Part shown: positions 24,960 to 37,365 of the stretch, one piece after another | How positions within the stretch are numbered: position 1 is the stretch's first letter | Layout: each line of letters starts with the position of its first letter | Assembly (NCBI GenBank): GCA_009746045.1 | Contig: RPFO01000034.1 | Span: forward strand, 796,961 to 860,960 | From: Mesostigma viride | Taxonomy: Eukaryota > Streptophyta > Mesostigmatophyceae > Mesostigmatales > Mesostigmataceae | DNA length: 64,000 nt | Direction of reading: 5' to 3' | Position numbers and translations under genes: made by a program | Notes under the pieces: generated by a model | Database searches by the model: none | Told to the model about the DNA's origin: nothing | Seen by the model: the letters and a program-made list of their open reading frames with translations, nothing else

Positions 24960-26080
24960 AAAATTACCAGGAGATAGAATAATGGTCAGTTTGGCCTCAA
25001 ATTTGGCACCAAGGTGCCTAATCAGATATCTTATGATGCCATGTGGTCAAAAAAATTTTTGGGACTTGGCAGCATGGTAACATGGTGACATTTGCTAGCA
25101 CAAAATACCGTATTTTCAGCACTTTCTGGCATGTATGCATTTATAATGACATCAAATGAACTCAGTTGGGCCTGGAACTTTGCACATGCTCTAAATACAT
25201 CCCATTCAGCATGTCCACAAAGTTTCAGGCTAGTTGGATGACCAAATGGTGACAGATGCTAGCATAAATACCCCCAAAATGCAGTTTTTCATGTTTTTCC
25301 AAGGTTTTCATCACACATATGCATATATAATGACATCAAATGAACTCAGTTGGGCCTGGAACTTTGCACATGTTTTAAACACATCCCATGCAGTATGCCC
25401 ACAAAGTTTCAGGCTTGTTGGATGACAAAATGGTGACAGATGCTAGCATAAATAACCCCAAAATGCAAATTTTCATGGTTTTCCAAGGGTTTCATCACAT
25501 GATGCACATATAATGACACCAAATGAACTCAGTTGGGCCTGGAACTTTGCACGTGTTCTAAACACATCCCATGCAGCATGCCCACAAAGTTTCAGGCTGG
25601 TTGGATGAGAAACTGGTGACAAATGCTAGCATAAATACCCCCAAAGTGCAGTTTTTGATGGTTTTCAAAGGGTTTCAACACATTAGCGCATGTATGATGA
25701 CACCAAACGAACTCAGTTGGAGCTGGAACTTTGCATATCTTTTAAAAACATCCCAAATAGCATTCCTACAAAGTTTCAGACTGGTTGGATAACAAACTGG
25801 TGACAAATGCTGGCATAAATACTACTAGTATAAAATGCAGTTTTTCATGGTTTTTTAAGGGTTCCAACACATGGGGGCATATATCAATGAACTCAGTCAA
25901 GCCTAGAACTTTGCACAGCTCATAAAAACATCTATGTTAACTGCCCACAAGAAATTCAGACTGTTTGCATGACAAATAGGTGACAGATGCTAGCAAACAT
26001 AGCACAAAAAATGCAGTCACTAGTAATTGTTTTTCAAGGGTTTCATCACATAGTTGCATGTCAATCATTCCAGTTTGGGA
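24960..26080. repeat. About 184-base tandem satellite, 5-6 copies
   Basis: The phrase GAACTCAGTTGGGCCTGGAA or a close variant recurs with CTCAG at 25161, 25345, 25528, 25712 and 25892, giving periods of 184, 183, 184 and 180. The outer copies are more diverged. Two apparent ORFs of about 60-70 codons are the same unit read twice. Confidence 0.9.
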
Positions 26081-26235
26081 TAACTAGTCAGGTTCCAAAC
26101 AACACATCTACATTACATATTATGTGACATTGCAGGAACGCAAACTTCGGGGCACACGCCCATGATACAACGTCAACATGTACATAAATAACACACATGT
26201 AACTTAGCTAATCATCATCATAAAAAGCACACCTT

Positions 26236-27020
26236 CCCAACCCACCCACCCACCCACCCACCCACCCACCCACCCACCCACCCACCCACCCACCCACCCA
26301 CCCACCCACCCACCCACCCACCCACCCACCCACACACCCACACACACACACACACCCACACCCACACACACGCACACACACACACACACACGCACGTCAT
26401 GCCCTTGCACGCACGCAGTCCCTCCCTCCCTCCCTCCCTCCCTCCCTCCCTCCCTCCCTCCCTCCCTCCCTCCCTCCCTCCTCCCTCCCTCCCTCCCTCA
26501 GTCCCTCCCTCCCTCCCTCCCTCCCTCCCTCCCTCCCTCCCTCCCTCCCTCCCTCCCTCCCTCCCTCCCTCCCTCCCTCCTCCTCCCTCCCTCCCTCCCT
26601 CCCTCCCTCCCTCCCTCCCTCCCTCCCTCCCTCCCTCCCTCCCTCCCTCCCTCCCTCCCTCCCTCCCTCCCTCCCTCCCTCCCTCCCTCCTCCTCCCTCA
26701 GTCCCTCCCTCCCTCCCTCCCTCCCTCCCTCCCTCCCTCCTCCCTCCCTCCTCCCTCCCTCCCTCCCTCCCTCCCTCCCTCCCTCCCTCCCTCCCTCCCT
26801 CCCTCCCTCCCTCCCTCCCTCCCTCCTCCCTCCCTCCCTCCCTCCCTCCTCCTCCCTCCCTCCCTCCCTCCCTCCCTCCCTCCCTCCCTCCCTCCCTCCC
26901 TCCTCCCTCCCTCCCTCCCTCCCTCCCCCTCCTCCCTCCCTCCCTCCCTCCTCCCTCCCTCCCTCCCTCCCTCCCTCCCTCCCTCCCTCCCTCCCTCCCC
27001 CCTCCTTCCCTCCCTCTCTC
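26236..27020. repeat. (CCCA)n, (CA)n and long (CCCT)n tracts
   Basis: About 95 bases of CCCA repeats, a CA-rich patch to about 26395, then about 600 bases of CCCT repeats with occasional CCT or CAGT interruptions. It is extremely strand-asymmetric, and all long ORFs over it are artefacts. Confidence 0.97.
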
Positions 27021-28394
27021 CCGCCCGCCCGCCATCATTCATATATCCGTTCATTCATGCATGCATCCGCTCATTCATTAACACGCCTCCGGTGGAAAAG
27101 TCACGGGGTCACAAGTATGAAACAGGCACCGGAATAGGGAGAAGGAGCCGCCTCCTCGACTTGCCGCCCGGCGATGGAGGCGATGGGCCCAGGGGAGAAA
27201 CGGTGCGCTTTGTCTCGTACGCCGGGGTGCCCCGGCAACGTGCGGGCACTGGTGCGTGTTATTTTGCCCGCCCGCCCCAGTCCTTCTCGGAATGCCTCCG
27301 CAGGCCATGGCGTCGTGGTAAGAGCTCTTTTCGCCCGTCGCTGGACGCTTAAAGCACTATAATACGCCAGTTAATGACTAAAAAATAGCGGGTTACGACG
27401 TTGTAAACCAGTAGCCATTGGTTTTCCCGCACCCCTGGCACACCAAAGACGTCGGCAGCGAGCCCCGCCCGCATCTTATTCACCGGACAATGTTGTTCCA
27501 CCCAAGACAAGTCATATATCTGCAAGAAACGACGCAAAAGCGATGCAATCCACGACATGCATGTTTGCCCCAGTCAGCGCTCCTATAAATCTGACTTTTA
27601 CGCGAAAATTGTGTGCAACGTGGAAACGCAAAAATAAGGAAATTCCTGTGCTGGGTTTCTTCGAAATGATGTTATGAATCGTTAGAAAGTGTGGGGATAC
27701 ATTGCAAGCGTCTTTATCTGCTCTAGAGGTTACCTTGAAGACGCACGGGTCAGTGCGCTCGAGCCGTGAGAAACTCGCCAGCTGCGTGTTTCCCCTCGTG
27801 GCCAATGAATAAATAACAGTTTGCCGACTTTTTTTTGGCAGAATAAACTTCCTTACGTCAATGGCGATCGAACAAGCGAAATCCGGTCCAAAATGGCTTC
27901 GTAATCCGTGCACAATAAATTTTCACGCTACCATAGCCGTCGCACTGCAATTTGCACTCAACATCTCCCGCGCGCACCGAATTTCGTCAAATTTCCCCCG
28001 GAATTTTCGCGCACAACTTTGGCGCGGCGTCGGATTGATGTGCAGGGGAGAACGACGATGGATGATGGGGGTGGATACGGCGGGGGGTGGAGGTGGGGGT
28101 GAAACGGAGGGGGGGAGGGACGGAAGCGGTAGAAATAGTGCTTTTCATCGCATTTATTTTGTCCTGCAAGCATAGGATGCGAGCCTGCCGCTTGCTCGGG
28201 GTATTCGGGGTTGGGGCTGATTGCACAACGCCGAGGCGTAGGTAATCTAGCAAACGTTGGGTTTTACGAATCTGACATTTGACAGATGAGGTTGTAGCCC
28301 GAAATACCGGCACCACCATGGCTTTCACCCGACGGTTAGGTCGAGGCATGGTAGTGGAACGGGGCTGTTTAGAGGCTGTCCCCGAAGCGGCCTG
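27021..28394. other. No recognised gene
   Basis: Mixed-composition DNA. A minus-strand frame at 27512-27913 (133 codons) has no recognised motif. The end of the minus-strand LINE ORF1-like sequence may extend to about 28000. Confidence 0.3.
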
Positions 28395-29760
28395 TTAGCC
28401 GCGAGCCGACGAGGAAGGTTGTCTACCTACGGACACCACCGGAGGCAGCACCTGGCCTGCTAGACACCTCACGAGACTCCGCTCCGGGGGTGTTAATCTG
28501 AACACCTTTAATCTGTTTCCCATCAAAGAATGCTGCGAAGGTGAGCCATCCTGAAGCAGACGCAACCCGGGGTCGATCTCGAATTGCTTGGTCTCCTGGA
28601 CGATGGTGCTGTTCCACACCGCGCTCCTCGCCTTCAGTTGAGCCGGCGTGTAGTCCTCGTCGAGGCTGAAGTCACCGCGCTGGAGCAGACGACGTGCTCC
28701 CAGCACGAGGCGTTTGTCGTGCATGGAGGCCATGGTGACGACGACCAGGCCCAGAGGGCCTGGCAGCCCGGAATGGCACGTTCAATGGCAACACGGTTCT
28801 GGAGCTGCAGCTTCCCCAGGAACGCTGGGCCGCGCAGCTCCTCGGCAAGTGAGTGTGCTGTCTCATGTGCTGCCGCGCCTTTCTGGAAGCCTTTGATTAC
28901 CATATTGCGTTGGCGTTGCTGCACTGCATTCTGGGTGACCGCAGCGGTAGCGGCAGACTTGGCCGCCTGTTGAACAATGGTGGTCAACTGCTTGCCGGTG
29001 ACATCAGCAAACGTGGTAGTTTTGGCAGGGGCTGCCATTGCTTTCTTCAGCTCCAGCATCGTCTCCTTCAGGACCTTAATGTCGCCCTGCACGGTCGTAA
29101 AAGACTGTGCGAGGTCCTGCAGCGGCACGGTAAGATCGGTCGCGGGGGCGGGCCTGGCGATGGGCGTCGCCGGCAGCTCGACAAGTTCAGGGCAGCACGA
29201 AATAAGACAGGCAAGTCGGCACTGTTCAATAGACCAACGAGGCCACTCATCAGAAGGAGCATCCACAACTTGGCCACTGCGGGGGTTGCGAATCGGGGCA
29301 TCGTTTTCGTTGCGGAGCTTCAGCACGCGTAGCACTGCGGCGTCGCTGAAGGCCTGAAGCCGAGGAAGTCAGCGATGTCGTCCAGGCTCAATCGTTTGTC
29401 TGGCATGTAGAATGAGGAAGAAACGGAGGTTTCAACATCTACCGGCAAGGAGGTTTCAACATCTATCGGAGTTGCTTCCGAAGTCTTGCCACTGAGGCTG
29501 CTTGTGAGCGGCGTTCTCGGCGGCAACATTGGCGATTTTGTTTGCAGCAATCTGGGCATCAATAGATTCGGCAGCAAGAGCTGAAGACGATGCGGGGACC
29601 TCCATGGCTACGTTGAATAGCACCGAGACGATGGCGGGGGGCGCATGCACACGGCTCACGTGCGTGGTGCCGCCATAATCGTGCAGAAAAATAGCGATAT
29701 CTTCTGGGCAGGCCGCTGGCGATATTACTTGCGAAATCCTGGGCGATGGCTACCAAAAAT
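28395..29760 (-). pseudogene. LINE ORF1-like protein, frameshifted
   Basis: A minus-strand frame at 29335-28634 holds a coiled-coil-like segment (LKETMLELKKAM) after a Pro-rich region. It then appears to shift frame near 28730 into the next (28733-28395), with MASMHDKRLVLGARRLL and LDEDYTPAQLKARSAVW. That arrangement of coiled coil, RNA-binding core and a basic C-terminal domain with an R-x(n)-DEDYT pattern resembles L1-type ORF1 proteins. No matching ORF2 follows downstream. It is probably a truncated or decayed element. Confidence 0.5.
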
Positions 29761-31531
29761 TAAATCAGCGTGTTCGTCATCAAAAAGCGAGTCTGTTGCA
29801 ATTTACCCGACCAAATTTCATGCCCGGAGTCAAAAGTTATGAGCATTCTCGGCATCCATAGCTCGGCACACCGTTGTCGCCTAGAATGTAGTACTAGACA
29901 TAGGCATACATAATCCCACAAAGTTTGAGCTCATTCTGAGTACAAACGTGGAAGTTATAGCGTTTGGCAGTTGGCCACCTGTGCAGCCGCTAAGGAAGGC
30001 AATAGTGAGTATTAAGGCACACTAACACTTTCTATGCCATCCAAATGGCTCCAGACCATGCCCAATTTGAGCACAACGTACAAGGGGGTGGCTGGGCACC
30101 TCATGTGCCCTTGCCTTACCTTGGCACGGGCAACCTCATGGGTGTGTGCACAGCAACAAGGCAGGTAGCTCTACATGTCTAGCCAGCACTTCTGAAGCAA
30201 ATTCTAGGCGTATGCTGTGATCATCATACCAAAACCAAGGTGTCCAATGCAAATAGACCCTAGAAAGCCATATCCACTGATTGCCCAACTCCAAGGGGAA
30301 CAACAGACAGTCCACAGAGAAAGCATACTAATCATAAATGCTGCGTGCCAGGGCTTCTTACCATGGTTACTTTGCCTTGCTAGCATATGACAGGGCTGTC
30401 TCATAATTCAGTGGGAGAGAGGCCAGGAAAACAACGGTATCCCCTACCTACATGCAGTTCCACCCATGCAATATGCCCCTCAGAACGCCCACTATAGCTT
30501 TTCTTTTCAGCGCGATTGTTTGCTAAGAAACAACCTCAACCTTGTGAGCCTCTACTAAGCACACTGAAACCGCTGCTAAGAAAGGCTGCGTCAATATTCA
30601 TACAAAACTGAGTGGTTTTACCAAACTCCTTCCAAGAAACCACTCGACAGATCCCTGACAACTTGCCAACATGCCACAGCTCATGATTTGACACGTCCCA
30701 GCGATGCAACCAGTAGATAAAATCACTGAAAGCTGCCAGAAATCTGGCGATGCGCATCACGGAATGGCATGCTACCCGGCGCTAACTGCGCGGATAGAAG
30801 GCGAAAACTTGCGTTGACAACCCTTTAAAGAAGCGAAACATTCATAGGGGGACGCTAAGCACGGGATCGTACCATTACCGGCAGTGTCATTTGCCCAGCG
30901 GCGCAAGAAAGACCAACCTTTCATGGATCGGATGAGACGCGCATCCGGCGAGCCTGGACAGTGTCTTACCGAAAAAGACGGAAATCTTGCAAAACCCCGG
31001 CGAATTTCTTTAGGATTCTCTATTGACAATGCAAACGCATCCTTGACGCTGAGTAAAGCCCATAAAACCTGACAATCACGGCCGCCAGCGTGCATTCTTA
31101 TTTATTCCTCGCGACGAAAATTTCGGATTGGACCCCCGCGGCGATGGTCATCAATAAAATTATCGACATTGCAAAGCGCAAAAACTTAGCGATGAAATAA
31201 TATCACACACTCATCGCCTTCAAGATTCTCGCAATTTCTCTGCATTCCGCATGTTATATTTGTCTAGTTTTGCCTGAAAGCCGTCGCCAGCTCCGCTATA
31301 GGGGTGCGCGTACCGTGCACCACTTTTTCACGGTACAGACGGGTACCGTGAATTTTTTCGGCGCCAAAAAATTCGCGCCCGGACCCTCTAAATCTAAAAT
31401 ATATAAATCAAGAAAGTGGCTTTTCATTTAAAAATAAGTTACACAGCCATTTTAAGTCACCCAGGAAAAGCTTTTATGCATGCTGAAGCCGTACACTATG
31501 TCTCATCAAAACACACCATATCTAGACATGC
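29761..31531. other. No recognised gene
   Basis: AT-richer DNA with short open frames only. An imperfect repeat of GGTACCGTG/CACGGTAC lies at about 31310-31352. Nothing supports a gene. Confidence 0.35.
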
Positions 31532-31545
31532 ATATATGTTTTCAC

Positions 31546-33616
31546 TTGTGCCTTTTTCTGCCCGCCCCTCGCAGCGGGTGAGACCTCGGTGGCGGCCCAG
31601 CTGGGGGTGACGACTCCAGGCGGGGCGGATATCCTCATCCATTCGGTGCAGGCCTACCTCGAGGCCCACCCCACCCACGCTGTCGTCAAGGTCGACTGCC
31701 ACAACGCGTTCAACAGTCTGTCCCGCGCCAGCATGTTTGCGGCCGTCATGGAGTCCTTCGAGGACTTGTACGCTTGGACAGCCGTGTGCTACGGCCAGCC
31801 CGGCCAACTGGTTCACATCATGGAGGACGGCACTCGCGGCGGCCTGCTGTCGCGGTCGGGCACCCAGCAAGGGGACCCCCTGGGACCCCTGTACTTTGCC
31901 GCCCCCCTCCAGGGTTGCCTCCAAGCGGTCCATGCTGCCCACCCGGCGGTCGCTATTCAGGCCTACTTGGATGATATCTACCTGCTGGGCCCTGTGCCGG
32001 ACACCACCGCGGCTCTGCTGGCACTGCAGACCGCGGTGGCCGACATCAACCTCCAGTTGACCCTTGCCAAGTGCGCGGTGTACTCGCCCCAAGGTGATTG
32101 CTCCGGCTTTCCGCCCCAGCTCTTGGGCCGGGACGAGCGCCTCCATGGGTTGGATGTCCTCGGCGTTCCGGTTGGCGACCCCGCGTTTGTCATCGATGCT
32201 CTGCGGGCCGCCCTCGAGGCACGCACTGAGGTACTGCCCTTGATTGCGCGCCTTCATGATTCGCAGACCAAGGGTCTGCTTCTGTGGTTTTGCGCTCACC
32301 CTCGCGTCGTTCACTGGCTCCGGGGCGCTCTTCCGTCTCAGGTCCGGCTGGCCGCCGAGGGCCACGACGAACGCATCCAGTCGGCCTTGGCGCAGCTGGT
32401 CCCGGGCCCCGACCTCCCGCCACATGCTATTCGCATTGCCTCCCTGCCTGCACGGATGGGTGGCTGCGGTCTGACTCGTGCCGCCCGGCTGGCCCCAGCA
32501 GCCTTTTTGGGCTCCGTCGCTCAGTCGTGGGCGGAAAGCTGCCGGCTCCTGCCCCTTTTGGCAACGGCAGCGCCTGACCTCCTGGACCCCAGCAGCCCTT
32601 TGCCCTTCGTCACCGCCATCCAGGAGGCCTATGCTGAGATCCAGCAGGCCTGTTCTCCCGTCCGTGCCGCTCAGGCGGTACAGCGCCACCTCCCTCGCGG
32701 CACTCCCTCGGTCGCCTCCGTTCAATCTCCCGCCGCATTCCCTGCTCGCGTCATCGATAAACACCAGAAAACCTACGCGGGTATTCTGCACACGGCTGAT
32801 TGGATTGCTCTTTTCGCGGACCTCAACGCCCAGGGACGTGCGTGGCTGTTCTCGCTTTCCTTGCGGAGTGTGGGCTCGGCGTACCTTCGTGCTCTTCCCA
32901 TGGCCCCCCCATTCGCCTTGGCTCCCAGCCACTACTCGGTGGCGCTCCGGCACCAGCTATTTGCCCCGCAGCCTCTTGTTCCGGCCGGGCGGCCTTGTGG
33001 TAGCTGTGGGCAGCCGCTGGATCCCACGGGGACTCACTACCTTGCCTGCATGGGGGGCCAACAGAATCAGAATTGGTATTTGTATTTGCACACTGTCCTC
33101 CTGACGGTGGTGCTCGCCATGATTCGGTCGGTTTTCCCCCACGCGAACATCCGGTCCGAGGATGCGGATGGCGCTGCCTTCTATTCCCCCAACCACCGGC
33201 CTGACATCGTGGTGCTGGACTTTGAGGGGGGTGGCCGGCATCTGCTTATTGACGTTTCGGTGGCGCGGCCCTTGGCTCTTAGCCACGTGGCTGGGGCCTC
33301 CCTCACGGCAGGTTACACGGCGGACCGGGCGGAGCGGGCCAAGCTCCTGGCCTACGGCGACGTCGGGCACCATCGTGTGGTGCCCTTTGTCCTGGAGGAG
33401 TTTGGGGCCATGGGGCCCCTGACCTCCGCCTTCTTCAAGGAGTGTTGCCGGCTCCGGGAGGACCGGCTGGACCTGGAGGGCCAGCGGGCCCCATGGTCGG
33501 CGCGGACCTGGACGTCATATTGGCGTCAGCGCTTGTCGGTGGCGCTGACTCGGGCCATGGCGGACATCATGCTCCGCCGTACGCGGGCTGATTTTGCGGT
33601 GCAGCAGGGCTATTAG
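31546..33616 (+). CDS. Reverse transcriptase plus restriction-like endonuclease (partial)
   Basis: One uninterrupted frame of about 690 codons with no proper start, because the element is truncated at its 5' end. The RT core shows VVKVDCHNAFNS, QQGDPLGPLYF and the catalytic AYLDDIYLL box. Near the C-terminus a zinc-binding pattern CGSCGQPLDPTGTHYLAC precedes RPDIVVLDF and LLIDVSVARP, the PD-(D/E)xK nuclease of the R2/NeSL/Utopia-type LINEs. The absence of frameshifts suggests recent insertion. The minus-strand open frame over it is a GC-codon shadow. Confidence 0.88.
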
Positions 33617-33749
33617 GTTCCTCCCGTTAGGCGTTTCCATTGGTCTTATCGTAGTATAGAGCTTTGACATGGCTCTGTATATAGGTTTATAGCTGGGCGT
33701 TTGCTTTGGTTTGAGTGATTTCACTCTGCTGTAAGTAATTATATTTTTA
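31546..33749 (+). mobile_element. 5'-truncated RLE-type non-LTR retrotransposon
   Basis: Flanked by an exact 14-base direct repeat ATATATGTTTTCAC at 31532-31545 and 33750-33763, a target-site duplication. The body starts inside the reverse transcriptase and ends with about 130 bases of 3' UTR. 5' truncation is the usual result of target-primed reverse transcription. Confidence 0.85.
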
Positions 33750-33763
33750 ATATATGTTTTCAC

Positions 33764-34314
33764 ATGGACCTCATGAAATCACATCATCCCATGGCACGCA
33801 TTTCTGCATTCACATGTGCTGTTTTCTGCTCCAGTTCAGCCTCAGTCATGAGGCTCCGCGCTATCGCTGTCCACCCGAATAGGGCGTTGCTGCTGCTCCT
33901 CGTTATTTCGGTCGTGTACCACTTTCTCAATGAGGGAGTCATCATCCAAGTAATTGTTGCGCGGAGGGCGACGCACCTCATCGAGGATGGCGTCCATGAC
34001 TATAACAGCGCTAATCGCTCTATGGCACGTGCAATCACATGCAGTGAGTGAGTCATACAGGCTGGGCCAACGGGACTGGCACGTTTAACAGCCTAGGTAG
34101 CTTGAAACTTCAAAAGCTGACTGGGAATAGGAGGGCCCAAAGAGGTGACAGATTCAGAGGCAGACAGGTTGTTCACAGGACGAACATGCACATCAGGCAA
34201 ACCAGTCACTGACTCCACCGCTGGACGTAGTCCTGGGGGCTCCACTAGTTTTTTGGCAACTCAGGGGGGTGGTCTGAAGACGAGCCCCCGACTGCCGGAA
34301 GCTGCACCTGCTGC
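33764..34314. other. Short unassigned coding-like stretch
   Basis: On the minus strand about 33990-33845 reads AILDEVRRPPRNNYLDDDSL and onward for about 50 codons to a stop. It resembles the end of a DNA-transposon protein in style but was not identified. The rest shows nothing. Confidence 0.25.
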
Positions 34315-35880
34315 TCATCTGGACCATCCTCCTCCCCCTCTCCAGTGACCGTCCTCCTCAGCTAGAAGATGCCAAAGGGCGTTGACCATCCTCCTCCTGT
34401 CTTGCCTGCTGAAGGTCTTCGGTTGGAAGGGTCCCCTGCCCGACGTCTGAAAGTTGGGCTTGAACCCAGGCTGCATCCTGTGGTCGCTCTGGTTCACCCG
34501 TGGAGGTAAACTGGGTGGCCTGGTGAAGGGCAGCACTCCCTGGGGACCTTTGGTGTCGACAGGAAACTGGTCTCGTTTGGGGCAATCCCGTGCAAAGTGC
34601 CCAAGCTGGCCACAGGTGAAACAGGCCCCCTTGGACTGCTCCAGGGCATGAAGTTCCTCCACCACAGCATTCAGCTGGTTCAGGGGCTTCTTGACAGAAG
34701 ATTCTTGGTTGCCTGCAGTGGGCTCCCACTTGAGGGAAAAGTCGGGTACACGACACAGCGTGAGGGCATAGGACAGCACTGTATCCCACTTCCACTCGAC
34801 ATAGTCGTAGGGGGAGAAGTGCTTGTCAATATCGATCCACCCTGACTTGAGGGGAGAGCCCATGAAGAAACCTGTGAAGACCCTCAGCGTCAGAACACTG
34901 GGGGATTTTGGCCCTTAGGTTGGTAAACGTTTCCACGTATTGTGGTACTGTCGATCAGACCCGCCTGTGTACAGTTGGCTAAAGCATCCCGGTCCACTGA
35001 CGGAGCTGGCCCTGGGGAAGTAAGAAGCGTCGAAAGGAAAGCATGAGGGATGGTAAATCCTTGCAAGTATTACCTGCTGTGGAACGTAAAAACTCGTCAA
35101 ACCTGTCAGCTGCACTGTCGCTCATTCGCTGACGAACCATTTTCTTCTGGATATCCAGGGAAAGTCGTTCTTCCGCTGTCTTGCCGTAATTGGCGAAATG
35201 GATAGCGAACACATCCTGGAATCGAGTAGAGAAATGATCGAAACTGCGGTGAGTAAGATTAACTATAAGCGATAGCTTCATGTCTACAGATTCAATTTTT
35301 GGAAATGGTGGAGCAGCCTGAACCTTGATGCGGCGGCAGGGTGACGGTCACAGGGACGTCGCTGGCGGGCGTGGTGCATGAAGGTGACCGAGGTCGTCTG
35401 CGTGGGGTCCTGCCTCTCACAATCCTGCGGCTCATTCCTCGTAGTAACTGCGGCGTGATAACGTAGAACCCCTCTGTCACCCAACCTAGGAGCCTCTCTC
35501 CCCACTCCAGCAACCAGGTCACGCATGGCCGCCTCCTCCTCCTCAATTCTCTGACGAAGTCTTCCCACATCCTGTTCCACCTCCTCCACCATCTTTCTAC
35601 ACATTGCTGCGTGTTGTTCATCTGGTTGTAGTCTGAGCTTGGCTGCTGAGAGGCGATCTGCTGCTAATCTGGGCCCGACCCGTCCTGGCGTGGTAATTGG
35701 TATTAACAGGAAAGAAAACTGGTGACTCGGCACCGGAGTTCGCTCGCTTGGAATCCTGGGCGACAGTGACCCTCCTCCTCGACCCACGCCGGTTAGAGAT
35801 GGCTCGCCTGGTTGGAAACCGGACGCAATGACAGAAAACTTGGGCCCGACGGACAACGACGCCCGCCTCACTTCAGACAT
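34315..35880 (-). pseudogene. Gag-like protein with CCHC zinc knuckle, frameshifted
   Basis: Three adjacent minus-strand frames (35880-35284, 35281-34979, 34863-34315) change frame twice but read as one protein. A Glu-rich helical region (MVEEVEQDVGRLRQRIEEEE) is followed by a middle domain and a knuckle CFTCGQLGHFARDC, then a basic tail. This is the layout of a retrotransposon Gag. No protease or polymerase follows in the minus direction, so it is a remnant. Confidence 0.6.
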
Positions 35881-36260
35881 AGAAGTACGATTGAAATCAA
35901 GTTGACGCCGTGGAGTAAGAGTAGTTGTCTCAGCACCTTCCCTAGTAATAGGTTCACGAGATGATGATGGATCTCTTGCACCTGGCTGGATCAGTAGGGT
36001 GTAAAGGTGCTTGTGTCTTCGAACTACTCATGCTACCACATGAGGTCGCGATCGTCTACCTAGTAGAAACACGGTTACGGCTGACTTCCAGTGTTAAAGA
36101 GCAAGACAGTCACATCAGGGTGTGTCTCTCTCTGTAACACCGTAAGTTTTCCGCAACTCCATGATTCTTCCCGGATGGCAGACATCTTTTCAACATTGTA
36201 CTACCTGGAAGGTTATGACCTCAAGAGAAACACCGAAGTAGAGATCCCCCGATACTGGTC
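35881..36260. other. No recognised gene
   Basis: Mixed DNA between the Gag remnant and the AAATG array; nothing supported. Confidence 0.4.
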
Positions 36261-36581
36261 AATGAAATGAAATGAAATGAAATGAAATGAAATGAAATGA
36301 AATGAAATGAAATGAAATGAAATGAAATGAAATGAAATGAAATGAAATGAAATGAAATGAAATGAAATGAAATGAAATGAAATGAAATGAAATGAAATGA
36401 AATGAAATGAAATGAAATGAAATGAAATGAAATGAAATGAAATGAAATGAAATGAAATGAAATGAAATGAAATGAAATGAAATGAAATGAAATGAAATGA
36501 AATGAAATGAAATGAAATGAAATGAAATGAAATGAAATGAAATGAAATGAAATGAAATGAAATGAAATGAAATGAAATGAA
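36261..36581. repeat. (AAATG)n microsatellite, about 64 copies
   Basis: A nearly perfect 5-base repeat of about 321 bases directly joined to the 3' end of a LINE copy, so it is an expanded LINE tail. It reads as an endless Phe-Ile-Ser-Phe-His ORF on the minus strand, which is an artefact. Confidence 0.97.
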
Positions 36582-36958
36582 ATTATAACATGCCTCCGTT
36601 GGGAGATCATGTAGCACATATTCCTTGATGGATGGGTGGGGTGGAAGGAGCCGCGTAATCGAACTAACCTAACTCTAATCTAGCTAGTCTAGAAAAGTCC
36701 TAACTACCCTACTCATCAAAACGCCTTCTCCGCTTGGGGGGAGGTGGTTTGCCCACAGGGTCGGGCGTGTGAGCCTTAACAATCCTCTTTGCACTGCGTC
36801 TTGTTCTGCATGGCGGTCCAAAGAAGGGAGAGAGAGTGGATGCGGTATTCAAACTGGGCTGGGACCAGTAGGTCATCCAGCAACATCTGTACGTAGTTCG
36901 TGACATGTTTCCCTACCTTTATGGCAATGCCCTTGGGGCCAGGCCAGATACCAATGTA
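36582..36958 (-). mobile_element. 5'-truncated RTE-like LINE, 3' end only
   Basis: About 375 bases closely matching 21585-21940 of the larger LINE (shared blocks include GGAGATCATGTAGCACATATT and CCGCGTAATCGAACTAACCT). The 3' side is the AAATG tail. The 5' break is near 36958. Confidence 0.88.
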
Positions 36959-37284
36959 ACGACTAAAAATGATCATCAACATCATCCATAGTCCAAATAT
37001 GAAAGATCTTTTACCTGGGTTGCTTTCTTGGGTCACAGAACTTCAAGTATCCAGGCAACGTTGAGATGAAGATTCCACAGTGACGTGATTAGAGGAACCA
37101 CAACCCCTTGTAGACACAACGACAAGCGTGTGCCCTAGACGCCTTCTGTGGAACTGCAAGTAGTCTAGTACCAAAGGGCTTTATGAATGGAAAACAAAGA
37201 CAAGCTTTATTATGTACCACATGTGATGGATCAAAACCAACGTAGCAACAATGGCGACCCCACGTCCCTGATATCGACGTGCTT
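36959..37284. other. No recognised gene
   Basis: Unique-looking DNA between two retroposon insertions. Confidence 0.35.
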
Positions 37285-37294
37285 GTCGAGCATG

Positions 37295-37365
37295 AATTAA
37301 TTAATTAATAGACACGTGACTGCGTCACGTGAGCATAAGTCCTCAGCGGGAGGGGAACATGGGAT
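37295..37365 (-). mobile_element. 71-base retroposon scrap with 10-base target duplication, copy 2
   Basis: Begins with AATTAATTAATTAATAGACA and ends ..GAACATGGGAT. GTCGAGCATG lies exactly on both sides (37285-37294 and 37366-37375). It shares its whole length with 2724-2805. The AATT run is the 3' tail on the minus strand. Confidence 0.88.

Noticed and set aside
31496-32953. 485-codon minus-strand ORF
   Set aside because: GC-codon shadow of the reverse transcriptase frame on the plus strand, with no domain of its own.
36213-36619. Two long minus-strand ORFs of repeating Phe-Ile-Ser-Phe-His
   Set aside because: They are translations of the AAATG microsatellite, which has no stop in those frames.
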